Assembly: GCA_021731405.1 (NCBI GenBank)
Contig: JAKFXN010000004.1
Coordinates: forward strand, 1 to 64,000
Length of the DNA: 64,000 bases
Direction: 5' to 3'
Source: Candidatus Parcubacteria bacterium
GTDB taxonomy: Bacteria > Patescibacteria > Paceibacteria > UBA9973 > UBA918
The position numbers and the translations under genes were made by a program. The notes below the pieces were generated by a model that saw nothing but the letters and a program-made list of their open reading frames with translations, made no database searches and was not told the origin of the DNA. Below are positions 47,383-56,732 of the stretch, piece by piece; the stretch's first letter is position 1; each line of letters begins with the position of its first letter.

Positions 47383-47448
47383 TGAGCGGAAAGACTTAGA
47401 CGCCCCTTAAGCCCCATCTGTCACGCGACGGCACTGGGGCTTTTTTTT
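47383..47448 (+). ncRNA. Small RNA-like unit 3
   Basis: Upstream TTGCAA (inside the palindrome) and TATTGT are spaced 16 bases. The short transcript carries GAGCGGAAAGACTTAG, then a terminator hairpin AAGCCCC/GGGGCTT with internal GTCACGCGAC and eight T. Layout and motifs match unit 2. Confidence 0.5.
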
Positions 47449-47463
47449 GCCAGAATAATTCCT

Positions 47464-48636
47464 CTAAAGATCTTTTAGGTAGTCACTATAACCAGCTGCT
47501 GGCATCTGTGCTTCCGGTACAAAACGGAGGGCTACGCCATTCATGCAGTAACGAAGACCGCCACGCTCAGTTGGTCCGTCTGGGAAGACGTGTCCAAGGT
47601 GGTTGTCAGCAATTTTTGAGCGCACCTCAGTGCGGGTAGAGAAGAACGTATTATCTTCGTGTTCAGTCACTGCGTCACCAGTGATAGCAGCTGTGAAAGA
47701 CGGCCAACCGGTACCAGAATCGAACTTGTCACGAGAAGAGAAGAGTGGTTCGCCAGAAAGAATGTCTACATAAATCCCGCGACCATATTCTTTGTCGAGT
47801 GGGGAAGTTCCTGCTCGTTCGGTGCCATCTTCTTGAGTTACTTTAAAAGCGAGCGCTTCCATTGTTTGTTTCAAGATCGCTTTGTCGGGCTTCTCATAGT
47901 TTTTCCAATTAGTTTGTGTCATTGTATTTTGATTAGTTATTTCCCAGTGCAGTGTCGGTCCTGTATCAGTTCCCCAATTTTTTTCGATAAACTTGTCACG
48001 ACCAGATGCATTTCGGTAATACTGATATTTTAACGCACTGAGTGTCCCTTTGTAATAATCTTGATGGTAGTCTTCAGCGGCAAAGAAGAGTGGCCTTTCT
48101 ATAATGGCTACTGCCAGAGTTTTTTCGTACGGCCCGTTTTCATCTATTGTCTTAATAAGTGCATCTAGCACTTCTTTTTGTTCAGCGGTCTCAAAATAGA
48201 GGGCGGGACCGTAAGAAACTCCGCGGTCATAAAACGAACCTTCGCCGTCAGTCGGATCCATGTGTTTAATTGCGTAGATAGCCACTTCACGGAAGGTGAC
48301 TACATTTTCATCAAAGGTGACCTCAACTACTTCTTTGTGCCCGCTCTGACTATACGTTTCATAGGTGGGGTTTTGCGTTGTTCCGCCGGCGTAACCAGAA
48401 ACTGCTTTTATAACACCGGGCAACTTTTCAATATCTGATTCAACGCACCAGAAACAACCTCCTGCTACGAGCATGGTGCGTTCTTTAGGCGCTACAGTTG
48501 TTGCTACTGGCGTTTCTGTTGTTTGAGTAGACATAGGTGTGGGTGTATCCGTGATATCTTTGTTATGATTAGTGATAAGTAAAAAAGCGCCGATACTGAT
48601 AAGGCTGAGCATTGCTATTGCGATAAATAACTTCAT
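47464..48636 (-). CDS. msrAB: Exported bifunctional methionine sulfoxide reductase MsrA-MsrB
   Basis: 390 residues. An N-terminal helix anchors or exports it. The MsrA domain has GGCFWC (Cys61) and a typical EDYHQDYY segment. The MsrB domain has GTGWPSF, and RYCMNGVAL with its catalytic Cys; the MsrB zinc CxxC pairs are not visible. Fused extracytoplasmic MsrAB repairs oxidised surface proteins. It fits with the copper/redox theme elsewhere. Confidence 0.95.
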   Translation of the reverse strand: MKLFIAIAMLSLISIGAFLLITNHNKDITDTPTPMSTQTTETPVATTVAPKERTMLVAGGCFWCVESDIEKLPGVIKAVSGYAGGTTQNPTYETYSQSGHKEVVEVTFDENVVTFREVAIYAIKHMDPTDGEGSFYDRGVSYGPALYFETAEQKEVLDALIKTIDENGPYEKTLAVAIIERPLFFAAEDYHQDYYKGTLSALKYQYYRNASGRDKFIEKNWGTDTGPTLHWEITNQNTMTQTNWKNYEKPDKAILKQTMEALAFKVTQEDGTERAGTSPLDKEYGRGIYVDILSGEPLFSSRDKFDSGTGWPSFTAAITGDAVTEHEDNTFFSTRTEVRSKIADNHLGHVFPDGPTERGGLRYCMNGVALRFVPEAQMPAAGYSDYLKDL

Positions 48637-48692
48637 ACCCCTAGTATAAAGTGTCGCGTTTACAATGTAAAGTAAACTTTACATACAGAACT

Positions 48693-49784
48693 ATGTTTCT
48701 TTCCCAATTTTCACAACATCCAATTGTTTACTTTACCAAAAAGCACTGGCTCACCATCGCTTTTTTGTTGGGTTTTATAACTGACTTTATTCTCTTGAAT
48801 CGGGTTGATGATACGCTCGATAACATCGTCCTTTTAGCCTATGTCCTTCTGGCGACGCTCTCAATTATTGGTTTTTATTTGGGTATCGCCGAAAAAGTAC
48901 CGCAGCGGATGGTGGGTCTTTTAAACACTGCTGCGCCAATACTGATGCAGTACTCTTTTGGAGGACTGCTCTCAGGAATGCTTATTTTTTATGGACGCAG
49001 TGGTGACTTGCTTGTGAGTGCACCATTTCTGGTCCTTATCTTGGTAGTTATGATTGCCAATGAGCTCGTGAAGAAGCGTTCTGATCGGTTGCTCTATAAC
49101 TTAGCCGTGTACTACACCGGGGTGTTTTCATATTTGGTTCTCATTGTGCCTGTCCTTGTAGGGGAGATGGGGACTATCATTTTTATCGGGAGCGGACTGT
49201 TGTCTCTGCTTGTCGTTGTGTTCTTGATTAAAATTCTTTCATACATTATTCCGCAGTATCTTGTTCTAGAAAAAAGAAACCTCGTATTTTCTATAGGTAG
49301 CCTGTATGTACTTATTAATTGTTTCTACTTCTTCAACATCATTCCCCCGATACCACTTTCCCTGACTGAGCTGAGTATTTATCAGCAAGTAGAGAGAACT
49401 GCCCCAGGTGGGTATCGCATTATCAAAGAGGACTTGCCGTGGTTTAAAGATATTCTGCCGACTCGAGACGTCTTTCATCCCATTGCGGGTGAGGGAGCAT
49501 ATTGCTTTGCCCGGGTGTATGCACCAACAAAGCTCTCAACTGACATTGTGCATCGCTGGGAGTACCTTGATGCAAATGACGTTTGGCAAACACACTATGT
49601 TCAGTCATATCGAATTACGGGCGAAAATAAAAATGGCTACCGCGGCTTTACCATGGTGGGTAGTATCAGAAATGGCACGTGGCGCTGTGGGGTGGAGACA
49701 GAGCGTGGACAAGTCTTGGGACGAAAGACGTTTACGGTCGATACGGGAAGTCAGCCTACGCGTCTCGTGACAGTCGTGGAATAA
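48693..49784 (+). CDS. DUF2914-type membrane protein
   Basis: 363 residues. About seven to eight transmembrane helices fill the first 230 residues. The C-terminal extracytoplasmic domain of about 100 residues (GAYCFARVYAP, HRWEYLDANDVWQTHYVQSY, GTWRCGVETERGQ) matches DUF2914 modules as I know them. Function unknown. ATG 48693 is preferred to 48651. Confidence 0.75.
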   Translation: MFLSQFSQHPIVYFTKKHWLTIAFLLGFITDFILLNRVDDTLDNIVLLAYVLLATLSIIGFYLGIAEKVPQRMVGLLNTAAPILMQYSFGGLLSGMLIFYGRSGDLLVSAPFLVLILVVMIANELVKKRSDRLLYNLAVYYTGVFSYLVLIVPVLVGEMGTIIFIGSGLLSLLVVVFLIKILSYIIPQYLVLEKRNLVFSIGSLYVLINCFYFFNIIPPIPLSLTELSIYQQVERTAPGGYRIIKEDLPWFKDILPTRDVFHPIAGEGAYCFARVYAPTKLSTDIVHRWEYLDANDVWQTHYVQSYRITGENKNGYRGFTMVGSIRNGTWRCGVETERGQVLGRKTFTVDTGSQPTRLVTVVE

Positions 49785-49805
49785 TTGGGTATTGTAAGGA
49801 TATCT

Positions 49806-51491
49806 ATGGAAGGAGTTATTACAACAGCTATCGCTGAAACACTGAAAGAGCTCGGTCTTCCCGAAGCTGATTTTGCAGTGGAGCACCCAAGCGAAACCTC
49901 ACATGGGGACTATGCCTGTAACGTGGCGATGGTGTTATCTAAAACTGTAGGAAAGGCGCCGCGTGAGCTCGCTATCGAGATAAGCAAAGTACTTGAAGGC
50001 AAGATTGAATATGTCGAAAAAATCCAAATTGCCGGTCCAGGCTTTCTCAACTTCTACCTCACGCGCGATTTTTTCTCAGCGGAAATTGAACGAGCAAATA
50101 CGCTTGGAGCTGAGTGGGGTAAAAACACCCTCTGGTCTGGTAAGAAAGTGTTAGTTGAATACACTGACGCTAACCCGTTTAAAGAATTTCATATTGGGCA
50201 TCTCTTCACTAATGCAGTGGGCGAAAGTATCGCCAGACTCTTTATGATGAATGGGGCTGATACTAAGCGTATCAACTACCAAGGTGATATAGGGCTCCAT
50301 GTCGCTCATGCAGTGTGGGGGATGCAAAAGCTCGGCATTGATGTCGAAAGTGATTTTTCTGCGCGCGAACTCGGCAAAGCATATGCACTTGGGGCTACTA
50401 CGTACAAAGTAGATGAAGCTGCCGCTGCAGAAATACGAGCTATCAATAAAAAAATCTACGACCGCAGTGATGAGTCAATAAATACACTCTACGACAAAGG
50501 TCGTGAAGTTTCTCTTGCGTATTTTGAGACGGTCTACAAAGTTATCGGAACTGACTTTGACGTCTCTTTCTTTGAGAGTGAAAGTGGGATAAAGGGAAAA
50601 GAGCTGGTGCTTTCAAATCCAGCTGTCTTTCCTGAAAGTGAAGGTGCGCGAATTTTTAAGGGTGAAGAGTATGGTCTCCATACTCGCGTATTCTTAAATA
50701 AAGAGGGTCTGCCTACTTATGAGGCAAAAGAATTGGCCTTGGCGAAGATGAAAGAGGATACACTTGGTGTGTATGACTTGTCAGTAATCAGTACCGCAAA
50801 CGAAGTGAGTGAATATTTTAAAGTGCTTAAAAAAGCTATGAGCTTTGTGTATCCAGAGCTTGAAGCTAAAACTGAGCATATTGGTCATGGTATGGTTCGC
50901 CTCACTACCGGTAAGATGTCTTCACGAACTGGGGATGTTATTCCAGCTATCGATTTTATTGATGAAGTAGCAGTAGCAGCAACTCAAAAAATGGCTACAG
51001 AGGGAGATAGTGAGCCTGACGAGGTGCTGGCGCGCGATGTGGCAATAGCAGCTATTAAATACGCCACACTCCGCGGGTCTATTTTACAGAACTCGATTTT
51101 TGATAAAGACAAAGCCTTGTCGTTTGAAGGGGATTCTGGTCCGTATCTGCAGTACACTCATGCGCGTATCTGTAGTGTACTCACCAAAGCAGCGGAAGCG
51201 GGTCTTAAGAGTAGCGTAGCGCTCGTACCAGAAGGTGTGTATGAAGTTGAGCGACTGGTCTATCAATTTCCTGAAGTGATTGAAAAAGCGCTTAGTGAGC
51301 GTGCTCCGCATAAAGTGACTGGGTATCTAACTGAGCTTGCGTCAGCCTTCAATACGTTTTACGCTCACGAGAAAATTGCTGACCGTGAAGATACCTATGC
51401 ACCATACAAGATAGCGCTCGCAGAAGCGGTTCGCACCACCCTTAAAAATGGTCTATGGGTACTTGCTATCAAAGCTCCTAATAAGATGTAA
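49806..51491 (+). CDS. argS: Arginyl-tRNA synthetase
   Basis: 561 residues, class I: N-terminal Arg_tRNA_synt_N domain (HPSETSHGDYACNVAM), the HIGH motif as EFHIGHLFTNAVGE, a long GDIGLHVAH, and the DALR anticodon domain near the end (KALSERAPHKVTGYLTELA). It ends KAPNKM, where most ArgRS end in ERM. No KMSKS, as usual for ArgRS. Start at 49806 after AAGGA. Confidence 0.95.
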   Translation: MEGVITTAIAETLKELGLPEADFAVEHPSETSHGDYACNVAMVLSKTVGKAPRELAIEISKVLEGKIEYVEKIQIAGPGFLNFYLTRDFFSAEIERANTLGAEWGKNTLWSGKKVLVEYTDANPFKEFHIGHLFTNAVGESIARLFMMNGADTKRINYQGDIGLHVAHAVWGMQKLGIDVESDFSARELGKAYALGATTYKVDEAAAAEIRAINKKIYDRSDESINTLYDKGREVSLAYFETVYKVIGTDFDVSFFESESGIKGKELVLSNPAVFPESEGARIFKGEEYGLHTRVFLNKEGLPTYEAKELALAKMKEDTLGVYDLSVISTANEVSEYFKVLKKAMSFVYPELEAKTEHIGHGMVRLTTGKMSSRTGDVIPAIDFIDEVAVAATQKMATEGDSEPDEVLARDVAIAAIKYATLRGSILQNSIFDKDKALSFEGDSGPYLQYTHARICSVLTKAAEAGLKSSVALVPEGVYEVERLVYQFPEVIEKALSERAPHKVTGYLTELASAFNTFYAHEKIADREDTYAPYKIALAEAVRTTLKNGLWVLAIKAPNKM

Positions 51492-51500
51492 CTTTGTTAC

Positions 51501-51529
51501 TTGCCAAAGTTGTAGGTCTGTTGTAATAT
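51501..51529 (+). promoter_or_regulatory. Promoter of the 51588-51926 ORFan
   Basis: TTGCCA and TAATAT with 17 bases between. The start of the mRNA would fall at a 14-base-pair hairpin (51534-51565, TGG loop) which precedes the SD, so the hairpin is a 5'-UTR stem or, from argS, a terminator. Confidence 0.75.
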
Positions 51530-51587
51530 CTCGCTTCGTACTTCCGATGGTCGGAAGTACGAAAGTCCTTTTTTTGGAGAAAAGAAG

Positions 51588-51926
51588 ATGAAGAAACGTC
51601 CAGTAGTGTTGTTCTTTCCCGATTCCTCCGCTGCCAATCCGAATCCGCATCCCATCATGCTGCGGTGCACTACGGCCTGTCCTGATGACTTCATCCAGAA
51701 GTGCTCGGACCAGCTGAATCAGCTCGAGTTCACACATCCCCAAGGACGGGGCAAGGTGCTCGTCGGTCGTGAACACGAACCGCACATCGTGAAGCAAGAC
51801 AGCCAGCACCCGAGCGCCATTGTCTGGGGAGGTGTCCAGAGGTCGGGTAAATTTCCCATCTTCGTCCGCCCGCACATCTCCAAGCTCTTCTCGTCGTCTG
51901 CGGCCACGGCTACCGCCACGATGTAA
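51588..51926 (+). CDS. SD-led GC-rich ORFan
   Basis: 112 residues, soluble. Short KKRPVVLFFPDSS strand, a Pro/Asn/His segment, CxxxC-like spacing (LRCTTACPDD), and a basic C-terminus ending in an Ala/Thr/Ser run. No family recognised. GGAG stands 8 bases before the ATG. Own promoter, 5' hairpin and terminator. Higher G+C than argS and ileS on either side. Confidence 0.62.
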   Translation: MKKRPVVLFFPDSSAANPNPHPIMLRCTTACPDDFIQKCSDQLNQLEFTHPQGRGKVLVGREHEPHIVKQDSQHPSAIVWGGVQRSGKFPIFVRPHISKLFSSSAATATATM

Positions 51927-51947
51927 GTCGTCACAGCCTAGACCAAG

Positions 51948-51972
51948 CCATCCGTTCGCGGATGGTTTTTTT
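51948..51972 (+). terminator. Terminator of the 51588-51926 ORFan
   Basis: CCATCCG-TTCG-CGGATGG stem with seven T. Confidence 0.88.
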
Positions 51973-51973
51973 C

Positions 51974-52001
51974 TTGCAAAAGAAATTTTTGTTGCTAGTA
52001 T
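51974..52001 (+). promoter_or_regulatory. Promoter of the 52050-52331 ORFan
   Basis: TTGCAA and TAGTAT spaced 16 bases. The 5' UTR has the small hairpin CTTTCAA-TGG-TTGAAGG, again with a TGG loop. Confidence 0.6.
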
Positions 52002-52049
52002 GCTGCGTGGAGCTTTCAATGGTTGAAGGTACGTACAAGGAGAAAACAC

Positions 52050-52331
52050 ATGGAAAAAATTTGTCGCCCACCGTTTCGAAAAGGACACATCGTGACTGTG
52101 GCGCAAGGTTTGTTTGATGGCCTTGCGCCAGGACAGGCTTTGGCTCGCAAGATGCTTTTTTTGGGGGTTGACCAAACCTCTTGGGTTGAGGTTACCGACT
52201 TTGTGCGGAAAATTGGCCCTGACGTCTCGGTCGAGTTCCTGCAGCTGGACCCCAAAGACCTGCATACGGCGTATCTTGAGATGGTGTTTGTCACCGGAGA
52301 AGCTGCGATTCAGAGCCACTACCCCAACTGA
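52050..52331 (+). CDS. SD-led ORFan
   Basis: 93 residues, soluble, with RPPFRKGHIVTVAQGLFDGL at the start and a beta-like middle (SWVEVTDFVRKIGPDVSVEF). No family recognised. AAGGAG lies 7 bases before the ATG. Terminator follows. Two such cassettes stand in tandem between argS and ileS. Confidence 0.62.
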   Translation: MEKICRPPFRKGHIVTVAQGLFDGLAPGQALARKMLFLGVDQTSWVEVTDFVRKIGPDVSVEFLQLDPKDLHTAYLEMVFVTGEAAIQSHYPN

Positions 52332-52346
52332 GTAGCCTCGGTTGCC

Positions 52347-52374
52347 AAAAAGCCGCCCCATAAAGGCGGCTTTT
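52347..52374 (+). terminator. Terminator of the 52050-52331 ORFan
   Basis: AAAAGCCGCC/GGCGGCTTTT stem with T-rich end. The next 207 bases up to ileS hold no gene I can support. Confidence 0.85.
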
Positions 52375-52581
52375 CTTTTGGGTAGCGTTTGTTATGATGC
52401 CTAAGTACATCTGATACATGTGCTCTGAGTCTTTGAAAAAATTGTAGCTACGAGGCGTGGAGAAGTAAGTGTGAGAGGCGTACTTTTGGTACGTTGAACA
52501 CATGGGCGACGAACACAACAATGTAGGTACAATTTTTACGAAGACTCTACTTATTATGTCTGATACACATAGCTATAATTT

Positions 52582-55500
52582 ATGTCTAAAAAAATTAATC
52601 GTGAGAACGATACAGTAGAGGTAATGCCCGATGTCCAAAAATCAGAAGTAGCCCTTCGTGAAGAAGCGATTCAACAGTTTTGGCTCGAGCATGATATTTT
52701 TAATAAAAGTTTAGTGACTCCTGGTGGAGGCACCTGCAAGGGAGACTTTGTATTTTATGACGGACCACCGTTTGCGACGGGAACGCCACACTACGGCCAT
52801 ATTTTGGCTGGCACTATCAAAGATGCTATTCCACGCTTTTGGACAATGAACGGCTACCGTGTCCGTCGGAAGTGGGGCTGGGATTGCCATGGGCTTCCAC
52901 TGGAAAATTTGATTGAAAAGAAACTCGGTCTTGCCAACAAGCGCGACATCGAGGATTTTGGTGTAAAGAATTTTAACGAAGCAGCGCGCGCTGCGGTGAT
53001 GGAGTATGCGGACGATTGGAAAAAAGTTGTACCACGCATGGGGCGCTGGGCAGATATGGAAGACGACTACAAGACGATGGACACTAGCTATACCGAAAGT
53101 GTGTGGTGGGTATTTAAGACACTCTACGAGAAAGGTCTCGTGTATGAAGGTTTTAAGAGTATGCATCTGTGTCCACGTTGTGGGACAACGCTCTCAAACT
53201 TTGAAGTGAATCAAGGATACAAAGATATCAAAGATATTGCCGTGACGGTAAAGCTCCCGCTGCTCGATGAAACAGGGAATGTGACCAATACCTCACTCTT
53301 GGTTTGGACTACGACCCCGTGGACGCTGCCGGGCAATATGGCTGCAGCGGTGCATCAAGATTTTACGTACGTGAAAGTGAAGCTGTCTACAGAAACAGGA
53401 GAAGAGTTTGTCATTTTGGCAAAGGGTCGACTAGCTCAACTTGGAGACGTTTCTCATGAGGTAGTGGGAGAAATAACAGGTTCCGAACTTGTGGGTCGTT
53501 CATACGAGCCACCATTTGCGTACTTCAAAGACAGAGATATTAAAGGAAAAGAAAATGCTTGGAAGATTTATCATGCTGACTACGTCGAGTTAGGAGAGGA
53601 TGGCACTGGCGCAGTGCACCTTGCTCCGGCCTACGGAGAAGAAGACTTGCAGCTCGCGCAGCGGGAAGGAGTGCCGGTAGTGCATCATGTGAGTTATGAA
53701 GGTCGTTTCATGGACTTCATTACCGACTTTGCGGGACAGCTTGTGAAGCCGAAAGATGATGACGCCGCTGGCGTTGATCATAAAGACGCTGATATTGAGA
53801 TTCTGAAAGCCCTTCAGGCAACTGGGAAAATTTTCAAAAAAGAAAACATCACACACAGCTACCCGCACTGTTGGCGTGACGAAACACCACTTCTCAACTA
53901 TGCGACGACGTCGTGGTTTGTGAAGGTGACTGATATAAAAGATGATTTGGTGGCTGCTAATAATTTGGTTCATTGGGTACCAGACCACGTGGGTGCAAAC
54001 CGTTTTGGAAAGTGGCTTGAAGGAGCACGGGATTGGGCTATTTCGAGGCAGCGTTACTGGGGGGCTCCGCTCCCAATCTGGCGGAATCCAGAGACGGGTG
54101 ATATCAAAGTGCTGGGTTCACTTAAAGAACTCAAAGACCTCTTGCCAAAACGTGGCAATGAGTATTTTGTGATGCGCCATGCAGAAGCACAGAGCAACCT
54201 CACTGGGGTGATTGATGCAATTGCTGATGAAAATAATCCGCTTACCCCAGCTGGCGAGGCACAGTGTCTAGAAGTGGCAGAGACACTGCGTGACAAAAAC
54301 ATTACTAAGATTGTGCATTCAGGTATGCAACGTACGCGCGATACCGCCGAGCGGATTGCAGCAGCTTTAGGTTTATCCAAGGAGGCGATTGTGATAGACA
54401 GTAGACTTATTGAGCTTCAAACTGGTAAAGACTACGAAGGTAAAACCTGGGATGAATACAACTCCAACTACGCAAGTGAAGAAGAGAAGTTTAGTAAGGT
54501 TATTCCTGGTGTAGAAAATCGGTACGATCTTATTAAGCGAGTCGGAGCATTTTTGTACGAATTTGATGCAAAGATTGAAAATGAGCGGGTGCTCATAGTT
54601 AGTCATGCAAGCTCTACGTTTGCGCTCCAGTGTGTAGCAGAAGGAGCTGAGCATGAACGGGTGATTGAGCTCAAGAAAGCAGGCTACCTAAAAAATGCTG
54701 AGGTACGACCACTCCCATTTACTGCAGTTCCGCACAATGACAACTACGCGCTTGATTACCACCGTCCCTATATTGATGATATTGAACTCTATGAAAATGG
54801 GGTAAAGCTGGTGCGGGTACCGGACGTTTTTGATTGTTGGTTTGAAAGTGGCTCAATGCCGTATGGCCAGCATCATTACCCGTTTGAGGGTAAAGAAAAT
54901 TTTGAGGGCCCTCATTTTCCAGCCCAGTTTATTGCGGAAGGTCTTGACCAAACGCGCGGTTGGTTCTACTCACTCATTGTGCTTGGTGTGGCGCTCTTTG
55001 GAAAATCACCGTACGAAAACGTGATTGTAAATGGTCTGGTGCTCGCAGAAGATGGAAAGAAGATGAGTAAGTCACTGCGCAATTACCCAGATCCAATGGA
55101 AGTAGCAGATCGGGTGGGAGTAGACGCGATACGGTACTATCTTCTTTCTGCGCCAATTATGCGTGGGGAAGACCTCAACTTTTCAGAAAAGGAAGTACTG
55201 GAACTCCAGCGTAAAAATATTGGTCGACTTCACAATGTGCTTTTAATGTATGAAATGTTTGCTGATGGCACCAAAGCAAATGCCGCTTCAGGTAATGTGC
55301 TTGATAGATGGATTGTTGCTCGGCTAAATCAGCTGGTAGCAGAATCAACTACAGGCTACAAAAATTACGAACTTGATAAAGCCACTCGTCCCGTAACTGA
55401 CTTCATTGAAGACTTATCTGTTTGGTATCTTCGCCGTTCACGCGAACGCCTCAAGGGTGATGATGCAGCTGACAAGGCGCTTGCTCTAGGGACACTCCGT

Positions 55501-56124
55501 CATGTACTTCATACCTTAGCGCAGACAATCGCTCCAGCGATGCCATTTTATGCGGAGTACTTGTACTTAGCTGTAAAAGAAGAGAGTGAAGTAGAAAGTG
55601 TGCACCTGACTGCTTGGCCAGAAGGGGGAGAGGTTAACATGGACATAATAATCGACATGGCTGCCGCTCGAGAAATTGTGACCAAAGCACTAGAAGCGCG
55701 CACAAAAGCTGGCATTAAGGTACGGCAGCCTATTGCAGAATTGAGGATTCCCGTACTGCTTGGTGATTCTTTCATAGAAGTTATTAAGGAGGAGATGAAT
55801 GTAAAAAAAGTCACAGTAGTTGAATCTGAAGACATGAGTTCTGTCTGGGTTGATACCGTCATTACACCTGAACTAAAGGCCGAAGGGGAAGTGCGCGAGT
55901 TTATGCGAGCGGTCCAAGAGAAGCGTAAGCAAGATGGGCTTGAACCACAAGATCGAGTTGCGCTTGTCGTGCAAGCGACCAGTGAAGGACGACAAGTACT
56001 TGAGACCTTTAAGGAAATGCTCACAAAGACCGTCGGTGCAACCGAGCTCATGTTCACTGATGTCGAAGGAGAGAGTGTCACTGCTGGGGAACATACCTTT
56101 GTGATTGCTCTCAAAAAACTATAA
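52582..56124 (+). CDS. ileS: Isoleucyl-tRNA synthetase with internal histidine phosphatase domain
   Basis: 1180 residues. Class I motifs HYGH (residues 70-73) and KKMSKS (about 826-831), tandem editing region with TTPWTLPGN, and anticodon domain. The HYGH and KMSKSLRNYPDP forms recall the eukaryote-like IleS2 class. Between LKDLLPKR and DYHRPYIDD (about residues 524-722) a complete histidine phosphatase/phosphoglycerate mutase domain is inserted: MRHAEAQ (His533), HSGMQRTRDTAER (Arg584) and VSHASS (His675), so it looks active. No C-terminal zinc Cys cluster is visible. recO starts at its stop. Confidence 0.95.
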   Translation: MSKKINRENDTVEVMPDVQKSEVALREEAIQQFWLEHDIFNKSLVTPGGGTCKGDFVFYDGPPFATGTPHYGHILAGTIKDAIPRFWTMNGYRVRRKWGWDCHGLPLENLIEKKLGLANKRDIEDFGVKNFNEAARAAVMEYADDWKKVVPRMGRWADMEDDYKTMDTSYTESVWWVFKTLYEKGLVYEGFKSMHLCPRCGTTLSNFEVNQGYKDIKDIAVTVKLPLLDETGNVTNTSLLVWTTTPWTLPGNMAAAVHQDFTYVKVKLSTETGEEFVILAKGRLAQLGDVSHEVVGEITGSELVGRSYEPPFAYFKDRDIKGKENAWKIYHADYVELGEDGTGAVHLAPAYGEEDLQLAQREGVPVVHHVSYEGRFMDFITDFAGQLVKPKDDDAAGVDHKDADIEILKALQATGKIFKKENITHSYPHCWRDETPLLNYATTSWFVKVTDIKDDLVAANNLVHWVPDHVGANRFGKWLEGARDWAISRQRYWGAPLPIWRNPETGDIKVLGSLKELKDLLPKRGNEYFVMRHAEAQSNLTGVIDAIADENNPLTPAGEAQCLEVAETLRDKNITKIVHSGMQRTRDTAERIAAALGLSKEAIVIDSRLIELQTGKDYEGKTWDEYNSNYASEEEKFSKVIPGVENRYDLIKRVGAFLYEFDAKIENERVLIVSHASSTFALQCVAEGAEHERVIELKKAGYLKNAEVRPLPFTAVPHNDNYALDYHRPYIDDIELYENGVKLVRVPDVFDCWFESGSMPYGQHHYPFEGKENFEGPHFPAQFIAEGLDQTRGWFYSLIVLGVALFGKSPYENVIVNGLVLAEDGKKMSKSLRNYPDPMEVADRVGVDAIRYYLLSAPIMRGEDLNFSEKEVLELQRKNIGRLHNVLLMYEMFADGTKANAASGNVLDRWIVARLNQLVAESTTGYKNYELDKATRPVTDFIEDLSVWYLRRSRERLKGDDAADKALALGTLRHVLHTLAQTIAPAMPFYAEYLYLAVKEESEVESVHLTAWPEGGEVNMDIIIDMAAAREIVTKALEARTKAGIKVRQPIAELRIPVLLGDSFIEVIKEEMNVKKVTVVESEDMSSVWVDTVITPELKAEGEVREFMRAVQEKRKQDGLEPQDRVALVVQATSEGRQVLETFKEMLTKTVGATELMFTDVEGESVTAGEHTFVIALKKL

Positions 56125-56703
56125 ATGTCTTACGTAACCTACACAACTGAAGCGCTCGTGTGTGGTTCCTTTGATCAAAACACGGCGGACAAATCGTTCT
56201 TATTGTTTACTCGTGATGCCGGAATGCTGTATGCCACAGCCCGCAGTGTTCGTGAAGAAGTCTCTAAACAGCGAAATGCGCTTCAAGATTTTTCGCGTAT
56301 TCGTGTATCACTCATAAAGGGGAAGCAGGGTTGGCGGGTTGGAAGTGTCGAGGCAGAGCATAATGACTTTAGCGCAGCAACGGATAGAGAAGTTCGGGGC
56401 AGTGTGGTGTTGGTATACCGGCTCCTACGACGATTTATTAGAGGAGAGGAAGCTTTTTCTGACCTCTATGACTTTACGATTAGCGCACTTGATACGTTAG
56501 CAAAGCCGCAGCCAAACCGTCGCCTGCTCGATTTATATGTACAGACCCACATCATGTCGCTTTTGGGGTATGTAGACTCAAAAGCTGTGCCAGAAATACT
56601 AAGGACTAAATCATTAACTGAAATTGCATCTTTGACGGGTGAGTTTCCACTCTCAGAACTCGAAGATATCGCTGCCAAAGCCACAGAAAGTAGTCATCTC
56701 TAA
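56125..56703 (+). CDS. recO: DNA repair protein RecO, short form
   Basis: 192 residues. The N-terminal OB fold is clear (YTTEALVCGSFDQNTADKSF, LFTRDAGMLYATARSVREE). The C-terminal helical part is short and without the zinc Cys cluster of longer RecO. RecO loads RecA onto SSB-coated DNA. ATG directly follows the ileS stop, so translation is likely coupled. Confidence 0.8.
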   Translation: MSYVTYTTEALVCGSFDQNTADKSFLLFTRDAGMLYATARSVREEVSKQRNALQDFSRIRVSLIKGKQGWRVGSVEAEHNDFSAATDREVRGSVVLVYRLLRRFIRGEEAFSDLYDFTISALDTLAKPQPNRRLLDLYVQTHIMSLLGYVDSKAVPEILRTKSLTEIASLTGEFPLSELEDIAAKATESSHL

Positions 56704-56732
56704 GGTGAATAATGGTATACTGGGTCATATTT

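Noticed and set aside
51453..52361. A 302-codon open frame on the - strand across the two ORFans between argS and ileS.
   Set aside because: It runs antisense to two SD-led genes with their own promoters and terminators, is Arg/His/Trp-rich without domain pattern, and has no SD. It is explained by the GC-rich composition.
52574..52579. TATAAT three bases before the ileS ATG, suggesting a leaderless transcript.
   Set aside because: The transcription start would fall inside codon 2 or 3, so it cannot serve the ATG at 52582, and no good -35 is seen. The start at 52582 is kept because the reading frame is unbroken, but a start at 52624 cannot be excluded.
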